A DNA stretch of 64,000 nt, from contig NZ_JAJNBZ010000001.1 of NCBI RefSeq assembly GCF_021369635.1, forward strand, positions 607,237 through 671,236, given 5' to 3'. Below, piece after piece: positions 60,741-64,000 of this stretch. Source of the stretch: Paenibacillus profundus. GTDB taxonomy: Bacteria > Bacillota > Bacilli > Paenibacillales > Paenibacillaceae. Every line of letters begins with the position of its first letter. The first letter of the stretch is position 1. Position numbers and translations under genes: made by a program. The notes beneath the pieces were generated by a model that saw nothing but the letters and a program-made list of their open reading frames with translations, had not been told where the DNA came from and did not search any database.

Positions 60741-60742
60741 AA

Positions 60743-60790
60743 ATGAATAACGACCATTATTTACTAAATACGGGTTCTTATTTATGCTAA
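60743..60790 (+). other. Mini-ORF after the NRPS stop
   Basis: An ATG 3 bases after the NRPS stop, with GAGGTG upstream, opens a 15-codon frame (MNNDHYLLNTGSYLC). This is how a translationally coupled next gene would begin, but the frame ends at once. It may be the stub of a lost downstream gene. The rest of the gap to 61002 holds nothing clear beyond the chitosanase ribosome binding site. Confidence 0.25.
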
Positions 60791-61002
60791 CGGGGAAGCC
60801 GGGGGGATTGTTTTCTCTCGGCCTACGCTCCTCTTTCTTGCTTGTGTATTTAAGACGCCAATTAATTCCGCCGTAGTTTCATGAACTGCGGGACGGCATG
60901 CCATACGCTTAGCTGCAGTTAACATTCACACGGATTCATTTATCTATGTGGAAAGGAGACGAAGCTTCGCAATGATCCCATTATCTAGGAGGAATTCTTG
61001 GT

Positions 61003-61902
61003 ATGACAAATGCTAAACCAGCCAAAAAAATGACGAAATTATTGGTTGTTCTACTTTCTTTTACTCTTCTTGCTTCATTATCTGGGATAAGTGCTCCATT
61101 TCAATCGAAGGCTTATGCCGCAACCCCTCACGACAAAAATTTTTCACCTGCGACACTTCAGTTCCTGCGTGCGAATACAGGTCTAGATGGCGAGCAGTGG
61201 GACAATATTATGAAGCTCGTCAATAAACCCGAGCAGGACTCGCTCGATTGGACCAAATACTATGGTTACTGCGAGGACATTGGCGATGATCGCGGCTATA
61301 CCATCGGCATATTCGGCGCTACGACAGGGGGATCCAACGACAAACATCCGGATGGTCCGGCTCTGTTCAAGGAATTCGACGCTGCCAGCGGAGCGAGCAA
61401 TCCTTCGGTTGAAGGTGGTCTGAATCGCATAGGCGTTCGCGGGTCGATGAATGGTTCGATTTTAAAAATAAAGGATAGCGAAAAAGTGTTCTGCGGCAAA
61501 ATCAAAGGACTGCAAAACAATGACGCTTGGAGAGAGGCCATCTGGCAGACCTTCTACAAAGTATACATCAAGTACAGCGTACAGCAAGCGCGTCAGCGCG
61601 GCTTCAATTCTGCTCTGACCATCGGATCATTTGTCGATACAGCCTTGAATCAAGGCGCTACCGGTGACTCCGGCACTCTCGAAGGCGTCCTGTCCCGCTC
61701 AGGCAAAAGTACCGACGAGAAGACTTTCATGAAGAAATTTTATGCCCAGCGCACCCTGATCGTGGATACCAATGAGTACAACCAACCGCCCAATGGCAAG
61801 AACCGTGTGAAGCAATGGAGCCAACTTTTGGATATGGGGGAGACTGATCTAAAGAACGCCGATGCCGCGATTGTTAAAGTCACCAACTGGAAAATGAAGT
61901 AA
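61003..61902 (+). CDS. csn: Secreted GH46 chitosanase
   Basis: A 299-residue precursor. A basic N-terminus, a hydrophobic core (about 12-28) and AYA/A at about 37-40 give a Sec signal peptide. The mature part has the GH46 hallmark WTKYYGYCEDIGDDRGYTIGIFG, where the Glu of CED and an Asp of GDDRG are the expected acid/base pair, then HPDGPALFKEFDA and a helical C-terminal half (TFYKVYIKYSVQQARQRGF, GSFVDTALNQGA). It hydrolyses beta-1,4 bonds in chitosan outside the cell. AGGAGG lies 10 bases before the ATG. It lies 262 bases after the NRPS with its own terminator and is probably independent of it, though both could serve antagonism of fungi. Confidence 0.93.
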   Translation: MTNAKPAKKMTKLLVVLLSFTLLASLSGISAPFQSKAYAATPHDKNFSPATLQFLRANTGLDGEQWDNIMKLVNKPEQDSLDWTKYYGYCEDIGDDRGYTIGIFGATTGGSNDKHPDGPALFKEFDAASGASNPSVEGGLNRIGVRGSMNGSILKIKDSEKVFCGKIKGLQNNDAWREAIWQTFYKVYIKYSVQQARQRGFNSALTIGSFVDTALNQGATGDSGTLEGVLSRSGKSTDEKTFMKKFYAQRTLIVDTNEYNQPPNGKNRVKQWSQLLDMGETDLKNADAAIVKVTNWKMK

Positions 61903-61908
61903 GCAGTG

Positions 61909-61943
61909 ATTCCCGCGTCCGGCATTGCTCCGGACGCGGGAAT
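61909..61943 (+). terminator. Terminator hairpin after the chitosanase gene
   Basis: A perfect 14-bp GC-rich stem (61909-61922 and 61930-61943) with a 7-base loop sits 7 bases after the stop codon. The T-tract is weak, so it may act as a strong hairpin or mRNA-stabilising end. Confidence 0.75.
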
Positions 61944-61948
61944 TGTCA

Positions 61949-62054
61949 TCGGTCGCTGGCCGAGCGGCGCACCGCTCCTACGCGCGACTTAGAAGGTTAC
62001 TAAGGCATTGATCAAGAATGAGCTGGCGAATAATCGCTTTTTGCTCGTGGAAGA
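61949..62054. repeat. 106-bp imperfect direct repeat, right copy
   Basis: Same orientation and same length as 17806-17911, 82% identical without gaps. It begins 5 bases after the chitosanase terminator hairpin. Confidence 0.75.
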
Positions 62055-62182
62055 CACGCCAATGATTAATTTTCAATTATACAATATGATTGATATGCTG
62101 AGGATTGATTGTATTTTGTGATAGGCATGGTAAAATATAGGTGTTCGATTATTCGGAAACCAAGAGGAAGGTGCGGGTATGA

Positions 62183-63469
62183 ATGAATGACGTGATTCAG
62201 ACCATCGGGGGATTGATTCATCAGTACAGGCGTGAAGCTGGCATGACGTTATCGCAATTATCGGAACTAACAGGCATCCACAAAGGAACCATTTCAAGGA
62301 TTGAAAATGAAGACGTCAAGAGACCGGAATTTGCAACAGTCCGCCCATTAGCGACAGCGTTAAAAATTCCCTTTGAAAAGCTAACCGAACTTTACATTGA
62401 AATTGAAAATAGGGCGGACGCCCTACTAAGCATGTTGCAAGGTGTCATTCAAGAAACAGGAAATGAAGAACTTATCAATAAGGTTGGGTTAAAGTTCTTA
62501 GAATCCCCAAATGAAGACAGCCAAACTCTTATTGAGCGTCTTTACAGTTTAGTTAACGGACTAGAAGATCAAAGGATTAAATTATCTTTGTACATGCTAA
62601 TCATTAGTTACTCTCGTGACCATGGAATCATGCGATTTCTTGCAAAAGGTCTATTGCAAGCCTATTTGATCAAACGAGACGACTTCAGCAAATTAGAGGC
62701 TATATATCAGGCGGGGCTACATATTGTGCATTACACAACCTTTCTGTCGAATGAAGAAGCCCTTACACTTCATTATAAACTTGGTGTCCATGCATACAAT
62801 TTAATGAAGTACGAGGAATGTGTTGACTTATGCAAATACGTCATTAAAAATGAAAACACTCAGAGTAAAATAAAAGCAAACGCTCTCTATTTAACAGGTC
62901 TTGCATATGATTGTCTTGGTGATCATGAAAAGTGGGAGGCCTATTTAAAAGATTACGGCAGCTATAACATACCTGGTGTTGAAGAAAATAAAAAAGTTAC
63001 AAATGCGTTAGTCAATAGCAGGACAGGAAACATGAATTTGGCAATTGAACAGCTAAAGCAATTAATACCAAATGTAACTGACAGAAATTTCATCATTATC
63101 ATAACTAGGCTATTCGAAATATATCTCCAATACAATGATGTTCATGCTGCTCGGCAACTTTTTGCATATGAGGATAAAATCAAGAATATTCCAGTGACAA
63201 CTCCTATCACACAATTAAATATAGCTTACTATTACCGGCTCAAAGGGAAAACGCTTATTGGAGATGATATCGAGGGTTCTTTTGATAGCTTTTATAAGAG
63301 CTCACTAGAATATGCTAGTATATCAAAATTTGATGAAGCCTTTGAGAGCCTAAGTCTCGTGTCCAAAGAACTTCTGAATAATACCAGTCTCATTAACGTT
63401 GAAACCATCAGTAAAATTGATTTGCTTTATGATGAGTTAAGACTAAAAGGGAGGAGTAATAAGGTATGA
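62183..63469 (+). CDS. RNPP-type XRE-TPR regulator (putative peptide receptor)
   Basis: A 428-residue protein with an XRE helix-turn-helix at about 7-65 (MTLSQLSELTGIHKGTISRIEN) and then about 340 residues of helical TPR-like repeats, for example LHYKLGVHAYNLMKYEECVDLC and NALYLTGLAYDCLGDHEKWEAYL. This is the layout of NprR, PlcR and the AloR receptors of Paenibacillus, which bind short imported peptides in the TPR groove and switch transcription. The last codon overlaps the start of a secreted peptide gene (ATGA at 63466-63469), as in receptor/signal pairs. The start ATG at 62183 is preceded by AGGAAGGTG. Its targets are unknown; the PrnB-like/NRPS promoter is a tempting candidate. Confidence 0.85.
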   Translation: MNDVIQTIGGLIHQYRREAGMTLSQLSELTGIHKGTISRIENEDVKRPEFATVRPLATALKIPFEKLTELYIEIENRADALLSMLQGVIQETGNEELINKVGLKFLESPNEDSQTLIERLYSLVNGLEDQRIKLSLYMLIISYSRDHGIMRFLAKGLLQAYLIKRDDFSKLEAIYQAGLHIVHYTTFLSNEEALTLHYKLGVHAYNLMKYEECVDLCKYVIKNENTQSKIKANALYLTGLAYDCLGDHEKWEAYLKDYGSYNIPGVEENKKVTNALVNSRTGNMNLAIEQLKQLIPNVTDRNFIIIITRLFEIYLQYNDVHAARQLFAYEDKIKNIPVTTPITQLNIAYYYRLKGKTLIGDDIEGSFDSFYKSSLEYASISKFDEAFESLSLVSKELLNNTSLINVETISKIDLLYDELRLKGRSNKV

Positions 63470-63600
63470 AAAAAAAGTTGTATTCTATGGTTGTTCTTTT
63501 CTTCTCTTTGTATTTGATTTTATCTCCAATTTCGGTTAATGCTGAATCATCGGATGTCACCACGTATTCAGGTGGAAATCCCGAATGGAGACCAAACTAA
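63466..63600 (+). CDS. Phr/NprX/Alo-like signal peptide precursor
   Basis: A 44-residue precursor with a basic start (MKKKLYS), a hydrophobic core (about 8-21), a VNA/E signal peptidase site after residue 26, and the exported tail ESSDVTTYSGGNPEWRPN. Its ATG overlaps the regulator's TGA, and GGGAGGAG lies about 8 bases before it. Secreted precursors of 40-50 residues coded directly behind a TPR receptor are the rule for Phr, NprX, PapR and Alo peptides, which are trimmed to a 5-10 residue signal from the C-terminus and re-imported by an oligopeptide permease. The mature form here is probably inside SGGNPEWRPN. Confidence 0.75.
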   Translation: MKKKLYSMVVLFFSLYLILSPISVNAESSDVTTYSGGNPEWRPN

Positions 63601-63605
63601 TTAAG

Positions 63606-63835
63606 CTTGGCGTGCATGCCTTCAACTTACTATTCGAAGATATTGTAGAAATGTGTAAAAGGTCTTGGAAGAAGACTTTACAGACTGTTTTAAGTAACCT
63701 ACCCTCCATCAAAGAATTCCTCAAACTTGAAGAAAAAGCGACCTCACTTCATATAATAACGATCACTGTATACATGGCAATGTAGGAATATGCATTTATT
63801 ATTTAGAAAAGATTAGTACTTATTACAGAAATTAG
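63606..63835 (+). pseudogene. Relic of a second TPR-type peptide receptor
   Basis: Just after the peptide gene, KLGVHAFNLLFEDIVEMCK mirrors KLGVHAYNLMKYEECVDLCK in the intact regulator. In another frame further on (about 63733-63835) CIHGNVGICIYYLEKIS reads like a TPR helix pair before a TAG. No start, HTH or continuous frame is present, so this is a decayed fragment of a paralogue. Confidence 0.55.
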
Positions 63836-63841
63836 CTAAGA

Positions 63842-63913
63842 AAGCCCTTGCCTTTAGGCTTGGGATGAATTGGCTTAGGACAAGGGCTGTCTTCAGACAG
63901 CTTAATTGTCCTA
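63842..63913. repeat. Cluster of inverted repeats, possible IS200/IS605-type end
   Basis: A hairpin CCCTTGCC-TTTA-GGCTTGGG (63845-63864, two T:T mismatches) is followed by a nested pair: TAGGACAA (63876-63883) with TTGTCCTA (63906-63913), and inside it GCTGTC-TTCA-GACAGC (63886-63901). Stem-loops of the first kind are common at the right end of IS200/IS605 elements, but no transposase or TnpB is in the window. The nested pair may instead be an RNA structure. The window end at 64000 cuts off further context. Confidence 0.4.
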
Positions 63914-64000
63914 CAGTTTTCCATGTTTTTGTTGCAGTCTTGTATTTAAACTAATACAATCGGTGTATGGGACAAGAATATAGAAGAACGACAACAACCG

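Noticed and set aside
60743..60790. Mini-ORF after the NRPS as an MbtH-like or regulatory peptide gene
   Set aside because: Only 15 codons and none of the MbtH motifs; kept only as a possible gene stub.

Overview
The window looks like a chromosomal stretch of a Paenibacillus-type Firmicute. The evidence is strong AGGAGG-like ribosome binding sites, some TTG and GTG starts, a YolD-like protein, a GH46 chitosanase, an RNPP-type regulator with an overlapping peptide gene, and a very large NRPS built from Paenibacillus/Bacillus-style modules. By eye the NRPS gene is clearly more GC-rich than its AT-rich flanks. No rRNA, tRNA or CRISPR array was seen.

Left flank (about 0.2-17.4 kb). This is a mixed accessory region. 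Intact genes encode a YolD-like protein, a D-amino acid aminotransferase, a GNAT protein with a TPR-like tail, an SDR oxidoreductase, an M3 oligoendopeptidase, a vanadate-dependent haloperoxidase/PAP2-like enzyme, a MarR regulator, an MFS exporter, a DJ-1/PfpI protein, a DapA-family aldolase and a membrane protein. Between them lie many gene relics: a truncated GNAT, a macrolide phosphotransferase lacking its catalytic loop, a HAD phosphatase tail, an ABC exporter with large internal deletions, an NDH-2 N-terminus, and shorter scraps.

Biosynthetic core (18.0-60.7 kb). A promoter with an 18-bp palindrome between its -35 and -10 elements precedes a PrnB-like heme enzyme (IDO/TDO superfamily). 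A 181-bp gap without a visible terminator follows, then a single 41.3-kb gene for a 13,774-residue, 12-module NRPS. It begins with a starter condensation domain (likely N-acylation), has epimerases in modules 7 and 9, and ends in a thioesterase. Pocket residues read by eye suggest acyl-Orn-X-(Val/Ile)-X-Gly-(basic)-D-X-Gly-D-X-Gly-(Val/Ile)-Asp. I do not recognise this as a known product. Modules 7-8 and 9-10 are a recent tandem duplication, and the C-domain acceptor lobe plus A domain of modules 3 and 11 are near copies.

Right flank (60.7-64 kb). A secreted GH46 chitosanase is followed by a 106-bp repeat, 82% identical to one lying just upstream of the cluster. Next comes an XRE-TPR regulator whose stop codon overlaps the start of a 44-residue secreted peptide precursor (ATGA), the arrangement of a peptide quorum-sensing receptor/signal pair. 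A relic of a second such regulator and a set of inverted repeats end the window.
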